A stretch of 49,520 nt of DNA. It comes from Pirellulales bacterium (lineage in GTDB: Bacteria; Planctomycetota; Planctomycetia; Pirellulales; Thermoguttaceae). Of the stretch, positions 1 to 7,118 are shown piece by piece; position 1 is the first letter of the stretch; every line of letters begins with the position of its first letter. Position numbers and translations under genes: made by a program. Location: contig JADLEL010000030.1 of assembly GCA_020846145.1 (NCBI GenBank), positions 1 through 49,520 of the forward strand, given 5' to 3'. The notes under the pieces are model-generated. The model did no database searches, was not told the origin of the DNA, and saw only the letters and a list, made by a program, of their open reading frames with translations.

Positions 1-127
1 AATGGGACTGTCCCCCTCGCGCCGCGGGAAGGGGACAGGTCCATGTTTTCGGCCTACCGTTTGTCCACAAAATACGTTTTCACGCCGAAAAATGGACCAG
101 TCCCCGACCGGGGCGTGAACGCTTACC
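1..127. repeat. 127-bp palindromic repeat, copy 1
   Basis: This stretch matches 8129-8255 at 122 of 127 positions with no gap. It contains a long imperfect hairpin, with arms at 31-53 and 84-105 around a loop of about 30 bases, preceded by a GGGACTGTCCCC block. It ends 21 bases before the carbonic anhydrase start and may continue left of the window. A short open frame inside it (MFSAYRLSTKYVF...) occurs in both copies but has no gene-like context. Confidence 0.9.
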
Positions 128-148
128 CGCCGCCGAAAGGACCGACCC

Positions 149-775
149 ATGAAGGTGCTGCCCCAACTCTTCGAGAACAATCGCCGCTGGGCCGCCGACA
201 TCGTTCGCGCCGATCCGGCGTTCTTCGAGAATCTGGCCCGGCAGCAAGCGCCCGAATACCTCTGGATCGGCTGCTCCGACAGCCGCGTCCCCGCCAACGC
301 CATCGTGGGCCTGCCGCCGGGCGAACTGTTCGTCCACCGCAACGTGGCCAATCTGGTTATCCACACCGACATGAACTGCCTCTCCGTGGTGCAATTCGCC
401 GTGGAGGTTTTGAAGATCGAGCACGTCATCGTGTGCGGGCACTACGGCTGCGGCGGCATCCGGGCGGCCATGGAAAACCGCTCCCACGGATTGATCGACA
501 ACTGGCTCCGCCACATCCGCGACATCCAGCGAAAACGCATGGACGAACTGACGCGCATCGCCGACGAAGGCGGCCGGCTCGACCGCCTCTGCGAATTGAA
601 CGTCGTGGAACAAGTCGCCAACGTCGGCAACATGACCGCCGTGCAGGAGGCCTGGCAACAAGGACAACCGCTGACCATTCACGGCTGGATCTACGGCATT
701 TCCAACGGCCGGTTGAAAGACCTCGGCGTCTGCGTATCCTCCGCCGCGGAATTGAGAATGTTGGAAGATGGGTAA
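149..775 (+). CDS. can: beta-class carbonic anhydrase
   Basis: A 208-residue protein of normal length for a beta-carbonic anhydrase, which interconverts CO2 and bicarbonate in the cytoplasm. The zinc site is visible: Cys42 and the Asp44/Arg46 dyad in CSDSR, then His98 and Cys101 in GHYGCGG. The start is preceded by AAGGA at a suitable distance. It is the only plus-strand gene at this end, convergent with the toxin/antitoxin pair. The spacer before it is filled by the 127-bp palindromic repeat, so promoter signals would have to lie in or before that repeat. It could supply bicarbonate for general metabolism; a link to the nearby microcompartment genes is possible, but nothing in the sequence shows it. 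Confidence 0.95.
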   Translation: MKVLPQLFENNRRWAADIVRADPAFFENLARQQAPEYLWIGCSDSRVPANAIVGLPPGELFVHRNVANLVIHTDMNCLSVVQFAVEVLKIEHVIVCGHYGCGGIRAAMENRSHGLIDNWLRHIRDIQRKRMDELTRIADEGGRLDRLCELNVVEQVANVGNMTAVQEAWQQGQPLTIHGWIYGISNGRLKDLGVCVSSAAELRMLEDG

Positions 776-786
776 TCGGCAGAATT

Positions 787-1143
787 TCACGCAAGTCCCA
801 AGGAAGCCTTGAGGCACTCATCCGCCTTGCTCATCAAGGCCGGGGAAAGGTGGCCGATCGTGTGCAGGATGTTCGATTGCATCACGGTGAAAAGATTTTC
901 GCACTTCACCGCCGAGGGCGCGTGCAAGCCGGATAAACGCCCTTCCGGAGTTGCCGGATCAATCGAGAATTGCGTCGGTTCCGACTCCGCCAGCCGGACA
1001 TTCCCGGTAATCATGGCGACGACGGTATTCCGCAGCCGGCGGTTGTTTTCATCGCACTGGACCACCAGCGCCGGTCGGTTCTTTCCTCTCGCGCCATCTT
1101 GGAATGGAAATTCCACGACGACGACATCGCCCCGCGTGGTCAT
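787..1143 (-). CDS. MazF/PemK-family toxin (probable mRNA endoribonuclease)
   Basis: 118 residues with the family's N-terminal pattern: RGDVVVVEFPF, then NRPALVVQ, the RGD and RPALVV elements of the MazF/PemK barrel fold. Members of this family cleave mRNA and are neutralised by the product of the neighbouring gene. The ATG overlaps the stop of the upstream antitoxin gene by four bases (1140-1143), so the two are probably translationally coupled. The 3' end lies a few bases from the end of the carbonic anhydrase gene, which converges on it. Target sequence and activity cannot be read from the sequence. Confidence 0.85.
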   Translation of the reverse strand: MTTRGDVVVVEFPFQDGARGKNRPALVVQCDENNRRLRNTVVAMITGNVRLAESEPTQFSIDPATPEGRLSGLHAPSAVKCENLFTVMQSNILHTIGHLSPALMSKADECLKASLGLA

Positions 1144-1403
1144 GCCGTCCCCCGGTATAAACTGGCGTTCTGATAGCTTGCAAGGGTCGGATCCTGGGCG
1201 TCATCCACCGCCATGATCCGATCGACGAGCGGATAAGCCTCTTGCGGTTCGAGGTCGTTCATCCACTCCCGCATTTGCGCGAAAATGTCGGCGCGAACCA
1301 ATATGTATTCCGCCTTCGTGGCCGGATCGATCACCGTCACCGGCCCGACGTCGTTCGTTTCGTGAAGCGCTTGCCTTTGTTGGTCGCTGAGCGTCGCGGT
1401 CAT
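1140..1403 (-). CDS. antitoxin partner of the MazF-like toxin
   Basis: An 87-residue acidic protein immediately upstream of, and overlapping by four bases, the MazF-like toxin gene. I do not recognise an AbrB or ribbon-helix-helix motif. The central part (DPATKAEYILVRADIF) is a short beta-rich segment and the tail is acidic, as expected for a toxin-neutralising region. The call rests mainly on gene order, overlap and size. An AAGG lies about ten bases before the ATG. A good sigma70-like promoter upstream overlaps an inverted repeat, in line with autoregulation. Confidence 0.75.
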   Translation of the reverse strand: MTATLSDQQRQALHETNDVGPVTVIDPATKAEYILVRADIFAQMREWMNDLEPQEAYPLVDRIMAVDDAQDPTLASYQNASLYRGTA

Positions 1404-1459
1404 AAGCGAGAGCCTTATCTTACGGTTTCGATCACCAACTGAAAAAACGCGCGTGTGCT

Positions 1460-1492
1460 ACAATTATACTATTGTCATCCATATTCTTTCAA
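1460..1492 (-). promoter_or_regulatory. probable promoter and operator of the MazF-type toxin/antitoxin pair
   Basis: On the minus strand TTGAAA (1487-1492) is followed after 18 bases by TATAAT (1463-1468), about 60 bases upstream of the antitoxin ATG. ACAAT/ATTGT arms at 1460-1475 flank the -10 box, placed where an autorepressing antitoxin would bind. Confidence 0.6.
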
Positions 1493-1589
1493 GAGCGAAA
1501 ATTTTTCTCGATGAACAATAACGTCCGTTTTCGATCGGCGGGCGAAGTGGAACGAGGCGAAAAACGGGATTCAGCCGACAAACGCACCC

Positions 1590-2150
1590 TTACAGATAAT
1601 CCCCAAACATTTCCTTGCTCGGCCGGGGGATGACGATTTCGGAAACCAAGAGGCCGCGGCGGCGGACTTCGTCGGCGGCCGCTTGTACGCCGGCGCGGAC
1701 GTCGGCCACCGTGCCGGTCATCAGGCACAAACCCTTGCCGCCCAACGCCATCGCCACGTGAATGCGGAAGAGTTTCACCCGCGCGGCTTTGGCGGCGGCG
1801 TCGGCCGCGGCCAGCACGCTCGTGCCGCTGAAGGTCTCGATGACGCCCAAGGCGTCCATCTCGTCCTCGCCGAGCGCGACCGATTGGCCGAGCGCGGGAA
1901 AGACCGCTTCGTGAACGTTGGCCACTGTGAGATGGTCGATGATCGACTCGCCGGCGATGCTCAAGCCCGCCGCGACCGACGACTCCACGTCGCTTACCGA
2001 GCCACCGATGACGATCAAATACTTGCCCGAGCAGATCGTGCGGGCGATAAGCAGTTCGACCGAGGCCGCCTTGAGCATCTCGTCTTGAACCAGATAGCCG
2101 ATGCCGATGCTGGAAAGTTCGATCACGCCGATGGAACGGGAGGGGGACAT
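1590..2150 (-). CDS. pduT: BMC-T microcompartment shell protein, PduT-like
   Basis: 186 residues with two tandem BMC domains (about 6-83 and 100-180), the arrangement of trimeric shell proteins. The sequence follows PduT closely: IGVIELSSIGIG at the start, LLIARTICSGKY around Cys40, and EIVIPRP near the end. In PduT the equivalent cysteine (Cys38) lines the pore and binds a [4Fe-4S] cluster used for electron passage across the shell; its retention suggests the same role here. The gene follows pduS on the same strand with a 92-base repeat-filled gap. No other shell gene lies in the window, so this is a satellite pair, and the main compartment locus should be elsewhere. I chose the ATG at 2150 because upstream in-frame codons read into repeat DNA. 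Confidence 0.92.
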   Translation of the reverse strand: MSPSRSIGVIELSSIGIGYLVQDEMLKAASVELLIARTICSGKYLIVIGGSVSDVESSVAAGLSIAGESIIDHLTVANVHEAVFPALGQSVALGEDEMDALGVIETFSGTSVLAAADAAAKAARVKLFRIHVAMALGGKGLCLMTGTVADVRAGVQAAADEVRRRGLLVSEIVIPRPSKEMFGDYL

Positions 2151-2242
2151 TGAATAGGGGATGGGGGATAGGGGATAGGGAAATGATGAATGATGAATGG
2201 TGAATGAATGAGTTTTCCCACTCTCCACTCTCCACTCTCCAC
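2151..2242. repeat. degenerate short-unit tandem repeat between pduS and pduT
   Basis: The gap holds GGGGATA-type units, then GATGAAT units, then CTCCACT units. The same unit types fill gaps in the pilus operon at 16-32 kb. No promoter or terminator is evident. Confidence 0.85.
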
Positions 2243-3562
2243 TTATTTTCCGATCCACACCGCGCCGTCGGCAATTGCCGTTACGACGCCGTCGATCGAG
2301 GCATGAACCGGCGCGCCCAACGCGGGCTTGCCGTCGGCCATTGGCGGACGGCCGACGACTTGGCCCTTCGCCACGCTTTGGCCGACGGCGACCGTCGCTT
2401 CGCACGGCGCGCCGAGGTGTTGTTTCAGTTTGATGCCCACCTTCGCCGCCGGCAGCAGCGTAGCTTGAAGCGGCCCGACGTTGCGGAACTGCCGCAGGCC
2501 GAGTTTGGTCATCAAGCGGGCCATCGGCGCCTTGCGGTTCGCCAGGTGGAGTTCCGGCCGCCGGGGATTGAACGGCGGATTTTCGCAGCGCCGCTTTTCG
2601 GCCGCCAATCGCCGTTTGTTCTGCGTACAGACGTTTTTCGGATCGAGGTCTTCGGGACAGGAATACAGGCTGCACAGGTTGCATTCGCAGCAGAATTGCG
2701 TGCCGATGACGTTCGCCTCGCCGATCCGGTTGAAGCCCAGGCTCCGCATCGCGCGATGCGGCTCGATCGGGTGGCCCAAGAGCCAGCGCGGGCAAAGCTC
2801 GGTGCAGAAACTGCACTGGTCGCAGGCGGCGCGGCCGATCCGGCCGATCTGCTTCCAATCCTGCCGGCGGCGGCGGACGATTACGTGATCGTCGGGCAGC
2901 ACGATGATGCCGCCGGTGGTTTTATCGACCAGGGCGTCTCGATCGTCTTCGAGATAACCCATCATCACGCCGCCGACGATGTAATTGGCGTCGGGCACGG
3001 TCGGCCCGCCCGCCGCGGCCACGCACTCGGCCATCGTTACGCCCAGCGGCACGCGGAGCGTTGCCGGCTCGGCGACGGCCCCGGCGACGGAGAGGAATTT
3101 TTCGGTAACCGGCCGGATTTTGGCCGCCGCCACGTTCACCGCCGTCTCGACGTTCATCACCACCGCGCCCACGTGGAGCGGAATGCCGCCCGGCGGGATC
3201 GCGCGATTCAGCACGTCATAGACAAGAATGAATTCGTCGCCGGCGGGATAGGCGTCGCGGAGTTCGGCGACCTCCATGTTGGAAGGCAATTTCGCGCGGA
3301 GCAATTCGATGACGTCGCGGTATTTATCCTTGACGCCGACGACCGCCCGCTCGGCGCCCGTCAATCCCATGCCCAGGGCCATGCCTTCGATGACGGCGTC
3401 GAGATATTCGCGGAGGACTTCCTTGTCTTTATGCAAGAGCGGCTCGCACTCAGCGGCGTTGATGAGCAAGGTATCGGCCTTGCCGGAGAGTTTGACGTGG
3501 GTCGGAAAGCCCGCTCCGCCCGCTCCCACCACGCCGGCCTCGAAGATGTCTTGAATCGTCAT
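2243..3562 (-). CDS. pduS: RnfC-like flavin/iron-sulfur oxidoreductase, PduS-like
   Basis: 439 residues. The N-terminus carries the glycine-rich GAGGAGFPT of the RnfC/NuoF-type flavin and NADH fold, a central SLBB-like region follows, then two [4Fe-4S] motifs: CDQCSFCTELCP and, about 40 residues later, CCECNLCSLYSCP. The end is an RnfC-type barrel (VAVGQSVAKGQVV). PduS in Salmonella is a cobalamin reductase that works with the Fe-S shell protein PduT; the next gene here is a PduT homologue with the cluster-binding cysteine. The pair probably moves electrons across a microcompartment shell. Whether the acceptor is cobalamin cannot be told, since no B12 enzyme lies in the window. Confidence 0.9.
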   Translation of the reverse strand: MTIQDIFEAGVVGAGGAGFPTHVKLSGKADTLLINAAECEPLLHKDKEVLREYLDAVIEGMALGMGLTGAERAVVGVKDKYRDVIELLRAKLPSNMEVAELRDAYPAGDEFILVYDVLNRAIPPGGIPLHVGAVVMNVETAVNVAAAKIRPVTEKFLSVAGAVAEPATLRVPLGVTMAECVAAAGGPTVPDANYIVGGVMMGYLEDDRDALVDKTTGGIIVLPDDHVIVRRRRQDWKQIGRIGRAACDQCSFCTELCPRWLLGHPIEPHRAMRSLGFNRIGEANVIGTQFCCECNLCSLYSCPEDLDPKNVCTQNKRRLAAEKRRCENPPFNPRRPELHLANRKAPMARLMTKLGLRQFRNVGPLQATLLPAAKVGIKLKQHLGAPCEATVAVGQSVAKGQVVGRPPMADGKPALGAPVHASIDGVVTAIADGAVWIGK

Positions 3563-3643
3563 ACGGGCTGCATTTTCACGAGGGAATCATCACTTCGGAT
3601 AGTCGGATAATCCTTCAATTATAGCACAAAACGGCGCCTAACG

Positions 3644-3769
3644 GCCCGTTGAAAAAGTGATCGGGTGCCATGCTCACGCTTGCGTGAGCATGAGAATCCC
3701 GCGGAAAACATGCCCACGGCAAGCGTGGGCATGGCACCCAAAACCAAATTACCGCCTTCTTCAACGGGC
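3644..3769. repeat. nested palindromes: GCCATGCCCACGC-family element inside an outer inverted repeat
   Basis: The outer arms GCCCGTTGAA (3644-3653) and TTCAACGGGC (3760-3769) match perfectly. Between them, 3663-3692 pairs with 3709-3739, each arm itself forming a small hairpin. The inner element is the spacer member of the family found in coding sequence at 37176-37259 and 48792-48875. It begins two bases after the hisG stop and may also end hisG transcription. Confidence 0.88.
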
Positions 3770-3771
3770 TG

Positions 3772-4647
3772 CTAATCGATCACCTTGCTCAGCGGATATT
3801 CGACGATCCCCCGCGCGCCGGCGGCTTTCAGGCGGGGAATGATCTTCCGCACGGTCGATTCGTCGAGGATCGTGTTCACATCGACCCAATCGGCGTCGGA
3901 GAGGCTCGATACCGTGGGCTTTTGCAGCGCGGGGAGCAGCGAAATGACGCTGGCGAGTTTCTCGCGGGGGACGTTCATCATCAGCCCCACTTTGCCTTCC
4001 GCGGCCATCGCCCCTTGCAGCATGAGCACGATATCGTCGATCTTTTGCTTCTTCCAGGCCACGGCGTAAGCCTGGCGGTTGGCGATGAAGCGGGTGGTGC
4101 TCTGCAAAATTTCATCGAGAATGCGGAGATGGTTCGCCCGCAGGGAACTGCCGGTCTCGGTAACTTCGACGATCGCGTCGGCCAGCTTGGGCGGCTTGAC
4201 TTCGGTCGCGCCCCAACTGAACTCGACCTTGGCCGTAACGCCGTGCCGGGCCAGGTAGCGCGTGGTCATGCCGACCGCCTCGGTGGCGATGCGTTTGCCC
4301 TGCAAATCCTTAACCGATTTGATCGGCGAGTCTTCCGGCACGCAGAGCACCCAGCGGACCGGCCGCCGGCTGACCTTCGAGAACACCAACTCGGCCACTT
4401 CGTACACGTCGGAGCCGTTTTCCACGATCCAGTCGTAGCCGGTCAGGCCGCAGTCCAGCACGCCGTCCTCGACGTAGCGGGCCATCTCCTGCGCGCGAAT
4501 CAGCAGGCATTCGATTTCGTCGTCGTCGATCGTCGGATAATAGCTCCGCGAACTGAAAGTGATCTTGTAACCGGCGCGGCGGAACAGTTCGGCCGTCGCC
4601 TCTTGCAGGCTGCCGGCGGGAATGCCGAGTTTGAGGATGTTGGACAT
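3772..4647 (-). CDS. hisG: ATP phosphoribosyltransferase (long form)
   Basis: 291 residues, the length of the long HisG form. It catalyses the first step of histidine synthesis, joining ATP and PRPP. The [11 protein letters not shown] start, the [15 protein letters not shown] region and the PRPP-binding loop around [12 protein letters not shown] are all present. A C-terminal ACT-like domain of about 75 residues ([11 protein letters not shown] to the end) would bind histidine for feedback inhibition. I placed the start at 4647 because upstream codons run into AT-rich repeat DNA and the family begins at this methionine. hisI is about 0.5 kb upstream on the same strand, but palindromic repeats and a small gene separate them, so a single operon is uncertain. 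Confidence 0.95.
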   Translation of the reverse strand: MSNILKLGIPAGSLQEATAELFRRAGYKITFSSRSYYPTIDDDEIECLLIRAQEMARYVEDGVLDCGLTGYDWIVENGSDVYEVAELVFSKVSRRPVRWVLCVPEDSPIKSVKDLQGKRIATEAVGMTTRYLARHGVTAKVEFSWGATEVKPPKLADAIVEVTETGSSLRANHLRILDEILQSTTRFIANRQAYAVAWKKQKIDDIVLMLQGAMAAEGKVGLMMNVPREKLASVISLLPALQKPTVSSLSDADWVDVNTILDESTVRKIIPRLKAAGARGIVEYPLSKVID

Positions 4648-4689
4648 GGGCGGCTTGTGCTTGATTAGCTTGATGACGGTGGGGAATTT

Positions 4690-4738
4690 ATTGCAAATTG
4701 GATATTGCAAATTTCAAATTTCAAATTTCAAATTGAAC
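4690..4738. repeat. CAAATTT tandem repeat upstream of hisG
   Basis: About four degenerate seven-base units of the CAAATTT type, starting about 45 bases upstream of the hisG start. It is another short-unit array, AT-rich unlike those in the pilus operon. Confidence 0.75.
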
Positions 4739-4751
4739 GAGAAGAAAACCA

Positions 4752-4876
4752 AAAATAAACCACGGAGGCACGGAGGACACGGGGATTTTTCGGAAGGCTT
4801 TTCCCGATTTTCTTCGCGCATGATATCAATAACTTTTCCTCCGTGTTCTCCGTGCCTCCGTGGTGCATTTATTTTC
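4752..4876. repeat. palindromic element, CCACGGAGGCACGGAG family
   Basis: Left arm 4752-4782 and right arm 4837-4876 are near-perfect reverse complements built from CGGAGGCA-type units, around a loop of about 55 bases. The stop codon of the minus-strand gene at 4869 lies in the right arm. Confidence 0.85.
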
Positions 4877-5153
4877 GCGATTTCACCCGAACGAATCCGG
4901 CGTGATTGAAGGCGAGAAAATGCCATTCCCATCGCCCGTCCTTCAATCGGAAGCGGCACATTACCCAGGGGATACCGTAGTCGTCTATTTGATATACGCG
5001 AAGCGGACGGCGGCGCGCGAACAATTTCTTGTAAACTCGCAAGGTATCGCGGTGGATGTAATATTCCTTTCGGGAGAATTCGGAAGGAATTTCCACAAGT
5101 CGAATTCGATCCCCGATTTTAAGTCTCCGCCATAAAGCTTTTTTGTCGTCCAT
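4869..5153 (-). CDS. small conserved-looking hypothetical protein
   Basis: 94 residues, basic and rich in aromatic and arginine residues. There is no signal peptide or membrane segment, and I do not recognise a family. The sequence has the regular alternation of a small beta-rich domain (GDRIRLVEIP, then YYIHRDTLRVYKKL, then RVYQIDDYGIPWVMCRF) and reads as real coding sequence. It sits between hisI and hisG on the same strand, 33 bases from the hisI stop. Its stop codon falls inside an arm of a palindromic repeat, so the element may have supplied the gene's last codons. A role in histidine synthesis should not be assumed from position. Confidence 0.7.
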   Translation of the reverse strand: MDDKKALWRRLKIGDRIRLVEIPSEFSRKEYYIHRDTLRVYKKLFARRRPLRVYQIDDYGIPWVMCRFRLKDGRWEWHFLAFNHAGFVRVKSRK

Positions 5154-5186
5154 TTCGCTCGGATTGACACTACATCCAAGGTAAAA

Positions 5187-5582
5187 TTATTTTTTCCCGT
5201 AAACTTTTTCCGGATCGAAAACTCGTTCGCCGACGACTTGCAGCCCTTCGGGCGTAATCTGGCGGAAGAAGCAGCTTTTATAGCCTTCATGACACGCCGC
5301 GCCGCCGATTTGTTCGACCTGGAGCAGGATCGTGTCGCGGTCGCAATCGACGAAAATGGCCTTGACCATTTGCACGTTGCCGCTTTCCTCGCCTTTGCGC
5401 CAGAGTTTTTGCCGGCTGCGGCTGTAATAGACCGCCCGGCCGGTGGCGACGGTTTCGGCGTAACTTTCGACGTTCATATAGGCCTGCATCAGAACCTCGC
5501 CGGTTTCGGCGTCCTGGGCGATGGCCGGTAGGAGGCCGTCGCAGCGGGAAAAATCGGGTCCGTTCGGGGGGGTGTTGGTCAT
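5187..5582 (-). CDS. hisI: phosphoribosyl-AMP cyclohydrolase
   Basis: 131 residues, a stand-alone HisI without the fused HisE domain. The enzyme opens the purine ring of phosphoribosyl-AMP in the third step of histidine synthesis. Metal-site residues are all seen: the Asp79/Asp81/Asp83 set in VDCDRD, with Cys80, then Cys97 in AACHEG and Cys104 in KSCFF. The ATG at 5582 fits the family's N-terminus; the longer open frame upstream is non-homologous and runs into a repeat. HisE (phosphoribosyl-ATP pyrophosphatase) must be encoded elsewhere. Confidence 0.95.
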   Translation of the reverse strand: MTNTPPNGPDFSRCDGLLPAIAQDAETGEVLMQAYMNVESYAETVATGRAVYYSRSRQKLWRKGEESGNVQMVKAIFVDCDRDTILLQVEQIGGAACHEGYKSCFFRQITPEGLQVVGERVFDPEKVYGKK

Positions 5583-5632
5583 GGCGGTTTGGTTCAATGA
5601 AAACGGAAAATGCAAGTAATAGATGAAGTTTA

Positions 5633-5755
5633 GGCGTTGCCCGACAATAAGTTGCCGGAATCGTAGTAGGCACACTCCGTGTGCCGTCCGCGAATTACGG
5701 CACACGGAGCGTGCCTACTACATAGGAATTCGGTAGTTTATTGCCGGACAACGCC
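5633..5755. repeat. nested palindromes between hisI and the aldolase gene
   Basis: The outer arms 5633-5662 and 5726-5755 pair over about 25 of 30 bases. The outer loop is occupied by a second near-perfect palindrome, 5663-5687 with 5697-5721 (24 of 25 bases paired), built on GTAGTAGGCACACTCCG. This looks like one palindromic element inserted in the loop of another. Confidence 0.88.
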
Positions 5756-5819
5756 TTAGCGAGTTATTGAGCTTCTCCCGACCAACCTTCGGTCGATGTA
5801 CGGAAAGGGAAAGCGCGGC

Positions 5820-6797
5820 CTACTTCAACGACTTCCGCACGCCTTCCAACTGGCCGGCCGAGCCGAGTTTGGTGTTCTTGTGGATGATGTACTTGGCGTA
5901 TTCGGCCATGAACGCCTTGCCGATGGGGCGAAGGTCGAAGTTCGCCGGATCGTCGCGGAACGCCTCGCGGTGGATCGCGCACCACACCAGGCGGCCGTCG
6001 GTGTCGATATTCACCTTGCACACGCCCAGTTTGGCGGCGGGCAGATACTGATCTTCGTTCACGCCGCTGGCGCTGCCCAGTTTGCCGCCCGCGGCGTTGA
6101 TTCGATCGACCCATTCCTTGGGTACGCTGCTCGAACCGTGCATGACCATCGGGAAATTCTTGGGCAGGGCCTTTTGGATTTCGGTGAGCACGTCGAGCCG
6201 CAATCCCTGCTTGCCGGAGAACTTGTACGCTCCGTGCGAGGTGCCGATGGCCACGGCCAGCGAATCGCAGCCGCTTTTCTCGACGAATTCGGCGGCCTGG
6301 GCGGGATCGGTGAGGCAAACGCTGCCGACCACGTCTTCCTCGACGCCGCCCAACTGGCCCAACTCGGCCTCGACGACGATCCCCTTGGCGTGCGCCCGAT
6401 CGACAATTCGCCTGGTGATTTCGATGTTTTTCTCGAACTCCTCGTGCGAGGCGTCGATCATTACCGAGCTATAAAAGCCGCTCTCGATGCAGTCGTAGCA
6501 GGCTTCTTCGGTGCCGTGGTCCAGATGGACCGCGAAAATCACCTCGGGAAAGACCTGGTCGGCCGTGCGGATCATGGCTTCCAAAAACCGCTTGTCCGAA
6601 TAGCCCCGCGCGCCGCGGGAAATCTGCAATATGAAGGGGGCGCTTTGGGCATTGTCGTTGGGGTCCTCGTTTTTCGCCGATTTCCCCAAATTCCCGCGAA
6701 ACAAGCCGACCGTTTGCTCCAAATTGTTGATGTTATAGGCTCCCACGGCATACCGGCCGTAGGCATGTTTGAATAATTGTTTGGTGGTAACAATCAT
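5820..6797 (-). CDS. fba: class II fructose-bisphosphate aldolase
   Basis: 325 residues. This zinc-dependent aldolase splits fructose 1,6-bisphosphate into dihydroxyacetone phosphate and glyceraldehyde 3-phosphate, or runs the reverse in gluconeogenesis. Signature segments are present in order: AVHLDHGTEE with the zinc-binding histidine, VVEAELGQLGG, GTSHGAYK, VMHGSSSVP and KVNIDTDGR. A CAGGAG ribosome-binding site lies about ten bases before the ATG. The gene stands alone on the minus strand, with a repeat cluster behind it. Related aldolases acting on tagatose bisphosphate share these motifs, so substrate is not fully certain. A link to the pduST pair is not supported; planctomycete microcompartments use a different (fuculose-phosphate type) aldolase. 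Confidence 0.93.
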   Translation of the reverse strand: MIVTTKQLFKHAYGRYAVGAYNINNLEQTVGLFRGNLGKSAKNEDPNDNAQSAPFILQISRGARGYSDKRFLEAMIRTADQVFPEVIFAVHLDHGTEEACYDCIESGFYSSVMIDASHEEFEKNIEITRRIVDRAHAKGIVVEAELGQLGGVEEDVVGSVCLTDPAQAAEFVEKSGCDSLAVAIGTSHGAYKFSGKQGLRLDVLTEIQKALPKNFPMVMHGSSSVPKEWVDRINAAGGKLGSASGVNEDQYLPAAKLGVCKVNIDTDGRLVWCAIHREAFRDDPANFDLRPIGKAFMAEYAKYIIHKNTKLGSAGQLEGVRKSLK

Positions 6798-6863
6798 AAT
6801 TAAATAACTCCTGTTTTCTCGCTACTCGTGGTCCGACAAGTATTAATTGACGGATTCCCGTTC

Positions 6864-6886
6864 GGGCGACAGTTGCACTGTCGCCC
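6864..6886. repeat. short perfect hairpin GGGCGACAG/CTGTCGCCC
   Basis: A nine-base perfect stem with a TTGCA loop, about 70 bases upstream of the aldolase start on the minus strand. It is probably a short dispersed palindrome; a 5' leader hairpin is the alternative. Confidence 0.65.
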
Positions 6887-7013
6887 CAGGGATTGCGGTA
6901 CAACCGCCATCCCAACGACCTGTCAAATAGTATTGTGGAACCACTAGTGGGGGATTAGGAAATTTTACCTTATCGAATCGGCTGGTGCTAGGGGAGCAAA
7001 TCCAACCAAATCG

Positions 7014-7053
7014 TTGACTTTTTCGTTGTAACGGATACATTGAGATTATCCGT
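7014..7053 (+). promoter_or_regulatory. probable promoter and operator of the caspase-like gene
   Basis: TTGACT (7014-7019), a 16-base spacer and TACATT (7036-7041) form a sigma70-like promoter. An inverted repeat ACGGATA...TATCCGT at 7031-7053 covers the -10 box, a plausible repressor site. The leader to the start codon would be about 70 bases. Confidence 0.5.
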
Positions 7054-7118
7054 TAGTTGCGCGATCCATCAATCGAGGGCGAGACGGTTGCAGCGGATTC
7101 GGCAACGAGGAGATGTCC

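Noticed and set aside
43..936. Long plus-strand open frame overlapping the carbonic anhydrase gene
   Set aside because: It starts in the palindromic repeat and runs in another frame over the clear carbonic anhydrase gene; its Arg/Pro-rich translation is typical of a GC-rich shadow frame.
1590..2858. A 422-residue minus-strand frame joining pduT to upstream sequence
   Set aside because: The part beyond 2150 reads repeat DNA and an out-of-frame shadow of pduS; the PduT family start fits the ATG at 2150.
4714..4959. Open frame reading PRRHGEHGG... on the minus strand
   Set aside because: It is the translation of the CCACGGAGG palindrome arms and overlaps the better-supported gene at 4869-5153.
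149..6797. A single microcompartment operon including carbonic anhydrase, pduST and the aldolase
   Set aside because: Carbonic anhydrase is on the other strand, histidine genes and nested repeats intervene, and the aldolase is the glycolytic class II type; only pduS and pduT are linked by homology.
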